This document shows positions 26,088 through 36,974 of a stretch of DNA of 64,000 nucleotides, piece by piece. The DNA is from Branchiostoma floridae. Taxonomy: Eukaryota; Chordata; Leptocardii; Amphioxiformes; Branchiostomatidae. Made by a program: the position numbers and the translations under genes. The number at the start of each line of letters is the position of its first letter. Position 1 is the first letter of the stretch. The notes under the pieces are model-generated. The model saw only the letters and a program-made list of their open reading frames with translations. It did no database searches and was not told where the DNA came from. Location of the stretch: the NCBI RefSeq assembly GCF_000003815.2, contig NC_049983.1:12369454-12433453 (forward strand), read 5' to 3'.

Positions 26088-27405
26088 ATGTCGTCCCCAA
26101 TTTCTGCCCGTGTCCGACTGTACCACAAGATATCGGACAACCTGGTAGAGAGAGACGTGAAGAGCCTCCGAGCCATGCTCACCACGGACAGGAAACTAGG
26201 GAGAGCCAGGGTCGAAAAGGCCAGTCCCCAGGAAATGTGTATCATGTTGGAGGAGGCCGGTGAGATCGGCAGGGGTAACCTGGGCCTGCTGATCGACCTG
26301 CTGACAAGCCTACAACAGCGTAGGTTAGCTGAAGAAGCAAAGAAAGTCGAAGAAGAAGAAAAGAGAGCTATCGACAACGAAAATGAAAGTAAGTGTCGTC
26401 GTACTGTCAACTTGATTTTAACGCTCCTAGCAAAGACCCACGTTACCTATGCCTGTTTGCATTTCCTTACCATTCTCATGTGTCACAAACCGGTATGTCG
26501 TATCCACCTAAATTTATCACCAAAATAAAGCAAGCTTAGTGAGATGTATCGCACTCATGAGTTTTCAACACATACAGAACAACACGTTTCCTTTTAGTAA
26601 TAGACATGCCAGGTTACGGACTACGGTCTGTAAAATTGTGTCTTGTCTCTTATGATGATTTATTAGAGAAGGACGATGTAGTCGACGAAATGGAAAGACT
26701 GGCGGTTAAAAGTGACCCAGGAACTCACGTCCCATCAGACAGTCGTGTTACAGAACAACAACTCAACAAACTGGCGGGAAACTTAGGTAAGTCATAGATC
26801 ATTACAAGATGTACGATCAGTGACACTACCTATCGATGCAGTCCACTGCTATGCATGTCTTTAGAGTTTACGAGAAAATTGTAAAGTCTAACGAATATCT
26901 CAATAAACAAACATTAGATATCCACCCCTATGTCGTTGTCTTTATCATACTAACAATATGCGGCACGGTCTATGGAGTTGACAAAGTCAGGAATCCCTTT
27001 CCGTTCTATTAAAGGTCGGGGTAAATTCACCCTCACACTAAGGGTTGACAATCGCGGCAAAGCCTATGATATAGTTAGGCTTTGCCGCGATTGTCAACCC
27101 TGAGTGTGAGGGTGGGGTAAATTATATCTACATTCATTCATAATACCATTGGTTCACTACTTCCTGTTTGCCTTCCTTTAGGTTCAGAGTGGGAGAGCCT
27201 AACCATACACCTGGGCATGAAGAAGGCAGACGTGGACAGGTTCAAGACAGAAAGCCCCTACAACCTGCAGGCTCAGATATTCTCCATGTTGGTACGCTGG
27301 AAGGCCAATGCAGGGAAAGAGGCCACGGTTGGAACGCTCGTTCACGAGCTACGAAGTTTTGGTATTGATCAGGATAAATTTGAATTTCTGCTACAAGAAA
27401 CATAA
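26088..27405 (+). CDS. FADD-like adaptor (DED + CRADD-type death domain), 214 aa
   Basis: A predicted death-signalling adaptor. Exons 26088-26388, 26667-26786 and 27182-27405 join in frame. Residues ~8-85 fit a death effector domain: LYHKISDNLVERDVKSLRAM, then RVEKASPQEMCIMLEEAG, then NLGLLIDLLTSLQQRRL. Spacing follows FADD's DED, where an L-rich helix ends just before RRxxL. An Lys/Glu-rich helix (AEEAKKVEEEEKRA) follows. The death domain (VTEQQLNKLAGNLG, SEWESLTIHLGMKKADVDRF, ATVGTLVHELRSF) is much closer to the neighbouring CARD-death genes and to CRADD than to human FADD. Its intron sits at the same LG|xEWE point as in gene 1. The domain order is that of FADD, but the death domain's affinity suggests local domain swapping. 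AATAAA lies at 27743-27748. Confidence 0.9.
27028..27114. mobile_element. 87-bp foldback MITE flanked by 9-bp direct repeats
   Basis: Arms 27028-27066 and 27076-27114 pair over 39 bp with one mismatch around a 9-nt loop. The element is almost entirely inverted repeat. GGGTAAATT stands directly on both sides (27019-27027, 27115-27123), a 9-bp target duplication as made by Mutator-type (MULE) elements. It lies in intron 2 of the DED-death gene. The near-perfect stem points to a fairly recent insertion. Confidence 0.85.
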
Positions 27406-28816
27406 CATGAAACAGCAAGTGTGAAAAACAATGAAGTGTCTACAGTAAGTTAATAATTACCAAATATGTTATTGAGGCTGTAAAGCACTTGACAGAAGTA
27501 CAGAAGCACAGAAGTGCCAAAAGTTCAGATGAGGATTCAGGCTTTTCGATGAAAAGCATAATACATTTGTACAATATGTGACTGGACCTCTACAAGACTC
27601 AGTACACATTCAATGCTATGTCCAATAGCTATAGGATACATCTCCAGATGTCTTTTGATGTACGTACTTGTGGTTTTCTCATGGCAGGGTTGTTATGATG
27701 GTACGGAATTAGGTCAAGTCATTTAATACAACTTTGAAATTGAATAAATCACGGCCGACAGCGATGTCTCGAGTTTTTTTAATGAGTAGATCGGATTGAT
27801 AACAAACGTTTACAACAATTTTGTCTTGTAAAGATGTTTGAAATTACTAGTATCCAGGAGGTTAAAAAGTTTAACCTCCTTGAAATTATCAAATGGGAAC
27901 CATTCAACAGATGCAGAATTATGTACATTGTGCTTTATTTTGTTGAAGAGGTATACTCTGTACATGTCTTATTGGCCATGATTCTATGACAACAAAACAT
28001 TTGATGCACATGCTAATGTATTCGCGTTAGAGGTAGAACTGTTTACTACGGTAAAACTGTAGTGAACCAAGAGCTTTCATGAGCCTTATCAGCATACTTA
28101 CATACAAATGTACATACATATCCATACTCATTAACAAGTTGAAGCGTTCACATAGTTCTGCTTCCATTGTGTTCTCAAGTTCAGCATACATATTGCGAGT
28201 TCTGACAAACACATAACGAGTTGCAGTCCCTTAAGTCTGTACTTGATGTACCGACAATGTGAAACAACGACACAACAGGATTTCGGAGGTCTACTACTTA
28301 TTAGAAGTTACTTCCGCAGTTTGCTCTACTTTATGATGACTGGCATGGCAGGTGCACCTGGCGCTAAGCACGACGGGAACTCGCCCGCCCGTTCTCACTT
28401 ACTTCCGGGTTTGGGTGCCTCCAGGAGACGAAGTTCACGGCATGTATCTGACAGTTTCTGTGAAATATATAGCCTTTTAGGTGATATCCATGGGGTTACA
28501 ACATTTTCGCAGCATCTTAAGACCGCGGTAGTAGGAAGGCTGCACAGAAAAGTGCTAAAATCAAGGTAAAATTTCTGTTTCCAACTACCTGTATTCAGTC
28601 CACAGCTCGACACCGTTGACACAGTAAACAAAACTGAAAACGTGTCCTATTGACAGTTATGGACGGGACAAATGAAATATAAACATGTTAATGAGATTAT
28701 AGTAAGGATATATATGAGATTTAATATAGTAAGGATATGATGACAGGTATCAGCTCGAAAATCGTAAACCCTGATCTTAACTACAAAGGAATGACAATAT
28801 ACGTGTGTTGTGAAAG
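27406..28816. other. Intergenic DNA between adaptor genes 2 and 3
   Basis: 3' UTR of the DED-death gene, then AT-rich DNA, then the promoter of adaptor 3. A perfect 11-bp palindromic stem (AGGAGGTTAAA, 3-nt loop) lies at 27856-27880. A 108-codon ORF over 28243-28569 spans the promoter box and shows no domain, so it is not called. Confidence 0.5.
28401..28408 (+). promoter_or_regulatory. ACTTCCGG ETS-type box upstream of CARD-death gene 2
   Basis: TTACTTCCGGGTTTGGG, 416 bp before the ATG at 28817. Eleven bases (ACTTCCGGGTT) are shared by all three genes, and this copy also shares TTGGG with the second. The greater distance suggests a longer 5' leader or an unseen 5' exon. Confidence 0.45.
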
Positions 28817-30820
28817 ATGGAGCAGAGACATCGGGACATCCTGAGGAGGAACCGGGTGAAGCTGGTCAAGAACGTCAAAGTGCAGCACATCAATAACTTC
28901 CTCATACAGGTCAGTCATTGGCCAGGTGGCACATTACTAGTACATGTAGTTAGGTCTGGGACCTCGGCTTACTGAAATCATAATGACGGTGTGATTGCAA
29001 TAGCAGCTGCAGTAATATTGCATATTTTGTGGTTTGCAGATGCAACATTGGTGCCTCAACTTCAGAGGTGTATATTACTTTTTATTTTACAAGAGACTGC
29101 TTACCATTCTATAAACACACCGGTATGGTCCACTAACTCTGAATATACATGCATTGCTAACTCTCAGATGATCCAATGTTTGGCCTATTTAGTGCAAAAG
29201 AGCTGATATGAAGACATCAGAAGTTGTTGAGTTTCTTATTATGAAAGTATGCAATGTTATTACACATTCTGTCACATTCATAAGTCACCATTGTTATGCA
29301 AAATCTGTCAGATCCTTGAAGTTGCCGTGATTTAAAAACATGTATTGTAATATTGTCTCTGGTAGGAGGATGTTCTGACAGACACCATGGTGGAGGAAAT
29401 CATGGCAGAGAAAACCAGTCATGGCAGGGTGGAGCAGCTTCTGGACACACTGGTGACCAGGGGACCCAAGGCATTCATGGTACATACCAACAGCATGGTT
29501 ATGTTCAACTTGTATTTATTAGTAGATTCAGCTTTTCTGACACAGGAAAACTACAATGCAACAGGACACAGGAAATGTGTATCATTTTTGATGCATTGTC
29601 TGGTTGTAGGAAAAAAATCAAAACCGAGCTCACAGAGAAGAATGTAAGCTCAGCCCTACAACTCTTTCTTGGAAGAAAAGGGCAATTTGTCTGTTTGAAT
29701 GTTTAGGAGGCAGGCTACACTATTTTAAAAATTGTGGATGGAAAGAAAGTATTCACTTACATAGAAGCAAGTACATTCAGTTTAATATGTGACGTACATT
29801 TACTTTAAGATGTAACTTTAGATGTAAAATGTCTTCAGTTCTAGTTTGGACAATCATACTTGTACCTAGTACCTAGTTGTAAATTTAATAGTGATCTTGG
29901 TTCCATGTACTTGCAGATGTTCTGTAAGTCCTTGGAGGAACTCTATGGCTGGCTAAGTAAGGATCTACTGGAGCAGGACCAGAGGAGAGTGGAAGCAACA
30001 ACAGCTGTACAGTGTCAAGGTGTGGAGGGTATTTCTATTCACTGTTCCACAGTTAGAAACTTAGATGACATGGATGAAGTAATACATGTACCAGGGGTCT
30101 TGATGACAAAATCATGGATACCTGCACAACAATGTACCAAGAAGTCACCTTAAATAGTTCAAGTATATTCAGAGAGCAGATACAAATGTCTAGTGGAAAC
30201 ATCCATGCTATTTCTAGTGCAAGTCCCCAACACTTTTCCTTAAATAGTGTTATCTACTTTTAGTTGGTATTGCTGTTAATGTGTGCATTGCTATGTGGTT
30301 GAAATTTGTAGAGTGTGTTGTCCAGTGCTTAATGACCCTCCCTTTGGACACATGTCATGACTTTTAATCCCAGCTTTTGTCAATCCCCAACATGCACACA
30401 ACTCAAAAGAGCTGCAGTCTTTAGAATAGGACATTAACCAAATGTCCACTGTTCACAGTACTTATACAATGTGTAAACCACATGTCTCCTGTTTTTACAG
30501 AGGATGTGTTAGAGGACAAGTTTGCCAGGATGAACCTACAGGACTCTGCAAGGGGGAAGGAGACCTTGACAGAGAAGGAACTGAACAAGTTAGCTGACAA
30601 ACTTGGTTCAGAGTGGGAAAAACTGGCCATAGAACTAGACTTCAAAAAGTCAGAACTCTACAAATTCAAAGAGGACAATAAAAATAATGTTCATGCACAG
30701 ATATTTGACATGCTGTGTAAATGGAAAGAAAGACAGGGAAGAAAGGCTACAGTAGGAAACCTGATTCATAGTATGCATGAAGTTAGCATAGGTGAAGATG
30801 TGTACAAGTTTCTTCTATGA
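28817..30820 (+). CDS. CRADD/RAIDD-like adaptor 2 (CARD + death domain), 209 aa
   Basis: Exons 28817-28909, 29366-29479, 29917-30019 and 30501-30820 join in frame. The CARD (residues ~1-90: MEQRHRDILRRNRVKL, NFLIQEDVLTDTM, LVTRGPKAFM, MFCKSLEELYGWLSKDL) matches human CRADD in layout and in the RGPKAF motif. Here it is spread over three exons, while adaptor 1 has it in one. A short linker leads to the death domain (LTEKELNKLADKLGSEWEKL, KKSELYKFKEDNKNNVHAQI, RKATVGNLIHSM). That domain is entirely in the last exon, without the LG|xEWE intron of the other two genes. At 209 aa it is close to human CRADD (199 aa), so this is the best CRADD orthologue candidate of the three. It probably links a death-domain scaffold to an initiator caspase. 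Confidence 0.9.
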
Positions 30821-31475
30821 AAGCCAAGGGGCTAAGGTCTTAGATTTAATTCTTTTTGTTCAGATAACTAGTGTTCAACTTGAACATGTAGCAACACATA
30901 GTCAATTGACAAAATTGGACCAGGACAGACTATGGCATCTAGACCAACCTTGTGCCTTATGTCCTGAAGATACATGTAAGATCAGTCAAGTACATATTGC
31001 AGCTGAAAATCAACTACTTGTTGGCCTTAGTTGTGTGATAAGCAGATAATTCACAAACGGAACTGTGGCACATACTTAATGCCATAGACATGATTATATA
31101 TTGTACACTACAGTTTTGGGGATCAGAGGCACAACATGTTAGCTTCATGATAATTTTTTTCTGAGAAAAACATGAGGTGAAGTGTCTTAATGTAACCTTT
31201 CTGGTAATCAGCATTTGATAACTTTGTAGTCAAATGTTTCAATGTGTTTTTTTATCAACCAATAACTACCATGAGATGTACAAATGGGATTGCCTTCTTA
31301 TCTACATGGGTCTCAGGACTTATTGTTAATATATATATATTATACATTAGCCTTCACATATCATTCAAACACAAATTAGAATATTGCTCCTATGCATGTC
31401 TATACTTTTCACTGTGTCCTAAAATCTTTTGATATCATATACTATAGGTCTATATTTGGCCTGTAGATCTGCCAA
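30821..31475. other. Convergent intergenic DNA between adaptor 3 and HEMK1
   Basis: The two genes converge here, leaving about 650 bp for both 3' UTRs. The DNA is AT-rich with a short TA run near 31330. I see no gene. Confidence 0.5.
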
Positions 31476-34400
31476 CTACTCTCTTAGCTCCAGGCAGCAG
31501 AATCTTGGTCTGGAGAGAATAAAAGAATAGAAGATCATTATAAAATTCATATTTCAAATATTTCCTTCATAAAGACATATTTCCTTCATAAGGAAACATT
31601 TTAAAAATTCTTAAAGATCCTTAACATTACTTTCTCACCCATTCAATTCAATTCAATTCAAGTTAATGTTGCAAAAGTAAGTCTTCCATTTACAGATGAA
31701 ATAGCGCTACACAGTATACTTTTTGCTATGTTTAAAATATGTATTGTAAATAATCATTATTAGCAAACTAAACTGGTTACTGTCACTAGCTCAAGGACAA
31801 AGAAATTACAAAGATTATTGACAAAAAATCTACTTTTAAAACTTTTATGCAGTTTTTAAGTACATAGTGACATTGATTATTTTATAGTGACTTGAAACTT
31901 TCATGATGAGATACAAGTTGCTTTTTACCTCTCATTAAAGTCCTGGTAGACTCCTGCCAGATGTAGCTGGTACTGCAGGTGGTTGTTGAGGTAGGTTTGT
32001 ATCATGTCTGGATGGCGAGGATCAACCTCCAGCCAAATGGATCTGTACATGAAACAGCAGATTGTTTCTGGTGTTTTTACTTCTGTCTACTGTTGTCATA
32101 TCAAGAAGGCTAAAAAATGTATCAAAGCCTTGCACACAAATAAGTAGTAAGGAAAAATGTTGACACCAGCATACCGCTGCCTGTGACCCACTTGTATTGT
32201 ATCATTTACAATTTTAATAAATCAAATCAAATCATGGGGGATGCAGCTATTGCACAAAATGTTAGACAGGACATCCAAACTCACCCCCCAGGCTTGAGTA
32301 GCCTGTGTCCTGTGTGTATAATGTCCCTTATCAGCCCCATTCCATCTGTACCACCGTGGAGTGCACAGTGATTCTCATACCTAGGGAAGACATATAAACA
32401 TACCATCAATGACACTTGGCTCATCATACATGGTTCAGTCCACAGTTATTCAGAGTCCACAGTTATTCAGAGAATAAATGTGCATGTAATAGGAAAAGGT
32501 ACTGTACAGCCTGACAGATCTTACCCGACTATTTCCTGTTCCAAAGTTCCCATATCTTGTGTCCAGATGTAGGGAGGGTTGCTGACTATCACATCAAACT
32601 TAGTCTCAAAGTCAGCTGGAAAAACAATATCATTAAGACTTAGGACAATGAACTTAATAATCTGTCCTATATGAGAGCAAATATCCTCCAAAATATCATT
32701 TCAAACAAAATCAACAATTGAATTTCAGAATAGAAATATTTACCTGAGGTGTTGAACTGCATTTGTTTCACATTAAGCCTGTCACAAAGTCCCAACCTGT
32801 ACATTGGAAAAAAATACTATCAGCTTCAAAACACTTTGGCCAAAAACTTAACAAATTTTGGTGTTGACTGAAACAAGGTAATGACTGAAATCTTACCTTT
32901 CCGCATTATGCTGAGTAAGTTCCACAGCTTCTTTTGTCACATCAACAGCAGTGCAATGTGCCTGAAACAAGATAAGTTGATAAGGTCACACCAATTTGAC
33001 TTCGATTCTTGGACTGAAAAAAAATGCTGAACTGCAAAATCAACATATTATTTTATTTTATTTATTTTTATTTCTGTAATCTTTATCCAGGGTGGTCCAA
33101 GCTCAGTGCTCTTGCACTGCTTTTCAGTGGAGCCCTGCGTGTTACATAAAAGAAATTAAACATATTCATCACAAACATAGGCAAACATAAATAGACAACA
33201 ATAGTAATGAAACTGATGCAAACAATAATACTAATCATAACAATAGATGCTGCTAGTGATGATGATATCAATACAAATGATGAATGAAAAATAATGGTAC
33301 GAAACTAAAGAAAACAATAATAATAGTAACAAAATAAATACTATCAAGTTGTCAGTTTCATTGAGTGGTCAGAGGTCAGGCTAGCCAAGCCCTGCAGTTG
33401 GTTCTAAAGGTAGATTTTGACGTGCAGGTCTTTACAGATGGTGGAAGACTGTTCCATGCAGTAATACCTCTATAAGAGAACTTGCGCTTCCCACATTCTA
33501 ACCGTACAAGGGGTAGTTTGAGGCATAGGTTCTGACTGTGTCGGGTGGGGTAGCTGTGAGAGTCAGAAGTCCTTTGAAAACTATTGATGTAATCAGGAAG
33601 TTCATTGTTAACTGCCTTGTACATTGATTGTAGCAGGTGCAAGTTTCTCCTGGATGTTAAGGTTTTCCAGCCCAAGGCAGATAGCTCATCAACGCCAACA
33701 TGATGGGTGTATTTTAAACCAAGAATAAGCCTAGCTGCCCGGTTCTGGAGTTTTTGTAGTCTATCGGATAGACATTTACCACAATTACCCCAAAACATGA
33801 AAACAGACTCTGAAGGGAAGTCCGTTCCTCAGAATACATAATGAATCAGAGTGAATGTAGCAAGATTCCAGTTTTAGTTTTACATCATGCCTTTCACTTT
33901 CATCTTGATCTGACCAGTTACTGAACTTTTGGTAAGGATGTCCGAAAACGATAAAAATATCAAGTTAGCTCATGAGTTAAAAGTGTTTACAGACACACCT
34001 CAATTAACATTGCCATCAACTGAAATGTAAATTGTGCTGTAATGATTGATGGTTCCATAGACCACAAATTATATAAAGTAAGCCCCTGTACCTGTGGAAA
34101 CTCGTGCAGCAGAGACAGGGAGATGGCCCCACTCCCACAGCCAACCTCCAGGATATCCAGCTCCTCATCCTCCCTGGTCAGGTCCTCCTGCAGGTACAAC
34201 CACAGGTGCTCCACAAGCTCCTGGGCAGAGGTGGGGATAACAGGAAGGGTTTAGTCATCAACTGTACACTGTACTGCAAACAAGATTCTGTGGTACTGAC
34301 TAGAACACTTAACTCAGCCTTACACATTGTTTTTAAAATTTGGATTGAACCTACACGTGTAACAAATACAGATTTAGCGCCACACTAAATCTATATTTGT

Positions 34401-35560
34401 ACTAGTATTCTGTCAATTGGTAGAGACAGAGTACTAAAAGGAACTGTCAACAACATGGCTCCTGTTGGGTACATATACCTCTGTTTCAGGCCTGGGGATG
34501 AAGACTGGAGGTCTCATGACGAGGTTCAGATCCCTGAAGTCCCACTCACCAAGGATGTACTGTATGGGCACACTGTAGAGAACACTTGTCATCAACACTT
34601 TGGTATATCAAATATATCATTTTGCATTTAAGATAAAGGCAAAAGAATTAAACAATTTGTCTCATGATGATCTTACATTCATGTGATGAAATGACCAATA
34701 TAAAATGTCAAACTTACACTAAATCACTACTATCTATTGAAAGAAAAAAAACAATTTTATGTCAAACATCAAATGGTGATAGCATTGCTATGGATGGTAA
34801 GGCTGTAAACTGAAAGCAGACATGTTTACCGATTCATCCTTTTCTCACACAGGTCCCAGACTTTGGTCCTCTCCTCTGCTGTCACGCTCTGTGCAAGTGG
34901 GCTGATGAGGCTGAACTGGATAGGAGGTATAAAACATGGATGTAACATGAACAAGAGAAAGATGAAGTTCTTTTAATATTTCACATATACAGGATGCCTG
35001 AGCGTATGTTCTTCTAAGACTACAGAATCTGAGAACAATTTGGGCTCGCTAATAGCAAGATAAACATGTTATCTACAGATGATCAACAGAGTGACAAGCT
35101 AGAATTCAAGGATTTTAAAATACAGTTTGATTCTAAACATAAGGCTATAACTTACTGATTTAAACCCCAGCACATGTCCTGTTATGTACTCTGCTGATGC
35201 ACCAGGTTCAGGTACCCCTGCTGTTTCAAACTTCCTGGTCCAGTAGGAAACTGCCTCCAAGATAGAAATGTTGTCCAAAGTATCCTTTGACCATCCTCCA
35301 TCCTCACTCCTTAAGTCATGCCTTGTTATATTTGTACAGTAAGTTCTTAGTGCTGAGTTCATTGACTCAGGACTGTGTAGAGATGATGCAAGAGATTCAC
35401 TACGAAAACTTCCATTGTTCAGGCAATGAAGGCTTACAGGGTAGCAGCACTGCTCCAATTTACAATATGCTCTGACTCCTTGTGTATACGTCTTTGGGTT
35501 TAAAATTCTGTTCCAGCAGATTGTTCTACTTTGAAGGACTCTCTGTAAGAAATGCCTCAT
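31476..35560 (-). CDS. HEMK1: HEMK1, protein glutamine-N5 methyltransferase (PrmC family), 388 aa
   Basis: The family methylates the GGQ glutamine of class-1 release factors; the animal HEMK1 protein acts in mitochondria using S-adenosylmethionine. Exons: 35560-35156, 34915-34830, 34572-34479, 34220-34092, 32961-32897, 32796-32744, 32615-32525, 32380-32285, 32042-31929, 31509-31476, a frame-consistent 389 codons. The PrmC-typical QYILGEWDF and [11 protein letters not shown], the SAM motif [16 protein letters not shown], the catalytic NPPY ([12 protein letters not shown]) and the [10 protein letters not shown] tail are all present. The first ~110 residues are basic, Ser/Cys-rich and unlike the enzyme core, as expected for a mitochondrial presequence. 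The ATG lies 58 bp after the SDHAF1 stop on the same strand. A shorter upstream ORF starts at another ATG in that spacer. A LINE fragment occupies the intron at 33-34 kb. It looks intact. Confidence 0.95.
31641..31661. repeat. (ATTCA)n microsatellite
   Basis: Four ATTCA units in the last HEMK1 intron. Confidence 0.9.
33044..33810 (-). mobile_element. 5'-truncated LINE fragment (CR1/L2/Jockey-type reverse transcriptase C-terminus)
   Basis: A minus-strand ORF over 33798-33376 (140 codons) reads [17 protein letters not shown], then [20 protein letters not shown], then [11 protein letters not shown]. This is the conserved C-terminal tail of non-LTR retrotransposon ORF2 of the CR1/L2/Jockey group. 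After the stop comes a 3' UTR ending in an A/T-rich (AAAATAAAT)-like tail near 33044. The 5' part is absent, as is common for LINE insertions. It lies in a HEMK1 intron in the same orientation as the gene. Confidence 0.85.
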
Positions 35561-35618
35561 GGTTTGATAACTTTACCATGAATCCACAGAAATGCAGGAC
35601 AAGCTTTGTTCTCAGTGT

Positions 35619-35861
35619 TCAGGTGCCTTTCTCAAAAGATCCAACCTGTTGCACACTAGTGGTCCTTAGCGTCTGCAGTTGTCGGGTGCCTCTGCGGATC
35701 AGGAATTCAATACGCAAAACGTCGCTCTTCGGAAGTTGAGCATTCTTCTTGAATTCAGCTCTGACGTGATTGGCTAGACCAGGCTTATCCTTAGAGAGAC
35801 CAAGGAACTGTTTGTAAAGACTTAGAACTTGCTTCTGGAGTTGGCTTCTTCTTGCTGCCAT
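35619..35861 (-). CDS. SDHAF1: SDHAF1, succinate dehydrogenase assembly factor 1, 80 aa
   Basis: SDHAF1 is a mitochondrial-matrix LYR-family protein that helps deliver iron-sulfur clusters to SDHB during complex II assembly. A single exon encodes 80 aa. SQLQKQVLSLYKQFLGLSK aligns with the human LYR helix, with LYK in place of LYR. HVRAEFKKNAQLPKSDVLRI and EFLIRRGTRQLQTLR match the human [27 protein letters not shown] region, including the RRG position mutated in human complex II deficiency. The protein lacks the long C-terminal tail of the 115-aa human form. Start chosen: ATG of MAARRSQLQ at 35861. HEMK1 follows 58 bp downstream on the same strand, and MSRB3 starts divergently upstream. Confidence 0.93.
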   Translation of the reverse strand: MAARRSQLQKQVLSLYKQFLGLSKDKPGLANHVRAEFKKNAQLPKSDVLRIEFLIRRGTRQLQTLRTTSVQQVGSFEKGT

Positions 35862-36523
35862 GGCAACATGTGCCCTATCCTCATTTTCAAGTTGAAGCTG
35901 TGGAACTGATGTAAATTATGCAAATCAATTAAATGACATCCTTAGGATCTGTGAAAAACATGGCAACACAATACTTTTTTAAACACATGTGCACAATGAT
36001 CTTGTGTAACAATAGAGAAAACTCTAAACTGTCTACCTATAATAAATAGGAGGTGACAAGATTTGCAAATGGCTAGCTGGGACCAATGTGATATAACCTC
36101 CTTGCTGGGACGTTGCCCCAGCTACAAATGGTTAGTTTTTGTCCTTGCTATTTGCTGATATGATTTGGTAGAGGGTTCTGGTTGTTGTAGTTGCGAGGAG
36201 ATTAAATAAGGTTATTATCTAACCTCCTCGGTTATACAATGAGTTGTGTTACCTGTCCGACATGTGCATCAGTACCACTGGGAGAATTTGTCTGACCTTT
36301 CTCGGGTCAATGACCTACAAATACATCCCAGGATTCCATATTACATAACTCTGCGCAAGCGCTATGACCTTTAGTTCCGGTAAAGAACCCGGATGTGGCC
36401 GGCATTTTCGAAAGTTTCTAACGTTTTCACCTGGGTGACGTTGCTTTTCTATCTGTTTTCCTTCCTTTCTGTGCAGGTTTCCGTGTCGGTTGAACTACAA
36501 GAAGGTGGGAAAGTAGTTTTGTT
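35862..36523. promoter_or_regulatory. Divergent promoter region between SDHAF1 and MSRB3-like gene
   Basis: The start codons of SDHAF1 (minus, 35861) and the first candidate MSRB3 exon (plus, 36524) are 662 bp apart. The 36340-36480 part is more CpG-rich, with GTTCCGG and CCGGATGTGGCCGG blocks. An imperfect palindrome around 36194-36230 (CGAGGAGATTAAATAAGG...CCTCCTCG) is also present. Whether both genes share one bidirectional promoter is inferred. Confidence 0.5.
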
Positions 36524-36656
36524 ATGAATCTGTTGAAGATTTATGTGTGTGTTTTGTGCCTGGGTCATGTTTTACGCACCGGAGACTTCAAGAGTCCTTC
36601 GACATATTTCTGGGTAGAGGTCAGCCCAAATATAGGAGTACTGCGTGTGTGCCTAC
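36524..36656 (+). CDS. Candidate alternative (ER-type) first exon of MSRB3-like gene
   Basis: From the ATG at 36524 the frame reads MNLLKIYVCVLCLGHVLRTG and onward, a short positive start followed by a hydrophobic core like a signal peptide. A donor TAC|GTAAAT at 36656 leaves phase 1, the same phase as the 36975-37089 first exon, so either can splice to 40883 in frame. The spliced form would be 193 aa. Human MSRB3 likewise uses alternative 5' exons for ER and mitochondrial forms. There is no transcript evidence here; the frame would run to a stop without splicing. Confidence 0.45.
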
Positions 36657-36974
36657 GTAAATAAATTCCAGCAAACCTGGCGATATATTTGGCAAGGTTG
36701 AGTTCTACCGGGAGTCTGGAGCGCGTAGTGCGCATCAGGGCAAACTGGGTGCCAAATGTGGAGACTCCCTTGTCTCGAGGAGGCCGTAGTTAACGCGAGA
36801 AGGGGCGGGAGGAGGGATGGCCAACAACCCGGAAGTAGAGGCTATGTCATCCGAAGTATGTGTTGCCAATGTTTTCCTTACATAAGGTCTTGTGAAATCA
36901 CCCAGTTTTGATCTTTTCCTCATCATCATCTCCACCGGGCATCTTCGTGCAGGAACGCAGACTGGTAGGGAAGA

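Noticed and set aside
28243-28569. 108-codon plus-strand ORF upstream of the third adaptor gene
   Set aside because: It overlaps the promoter box, has no domain similarity, and does not join the CARD exons in frame.
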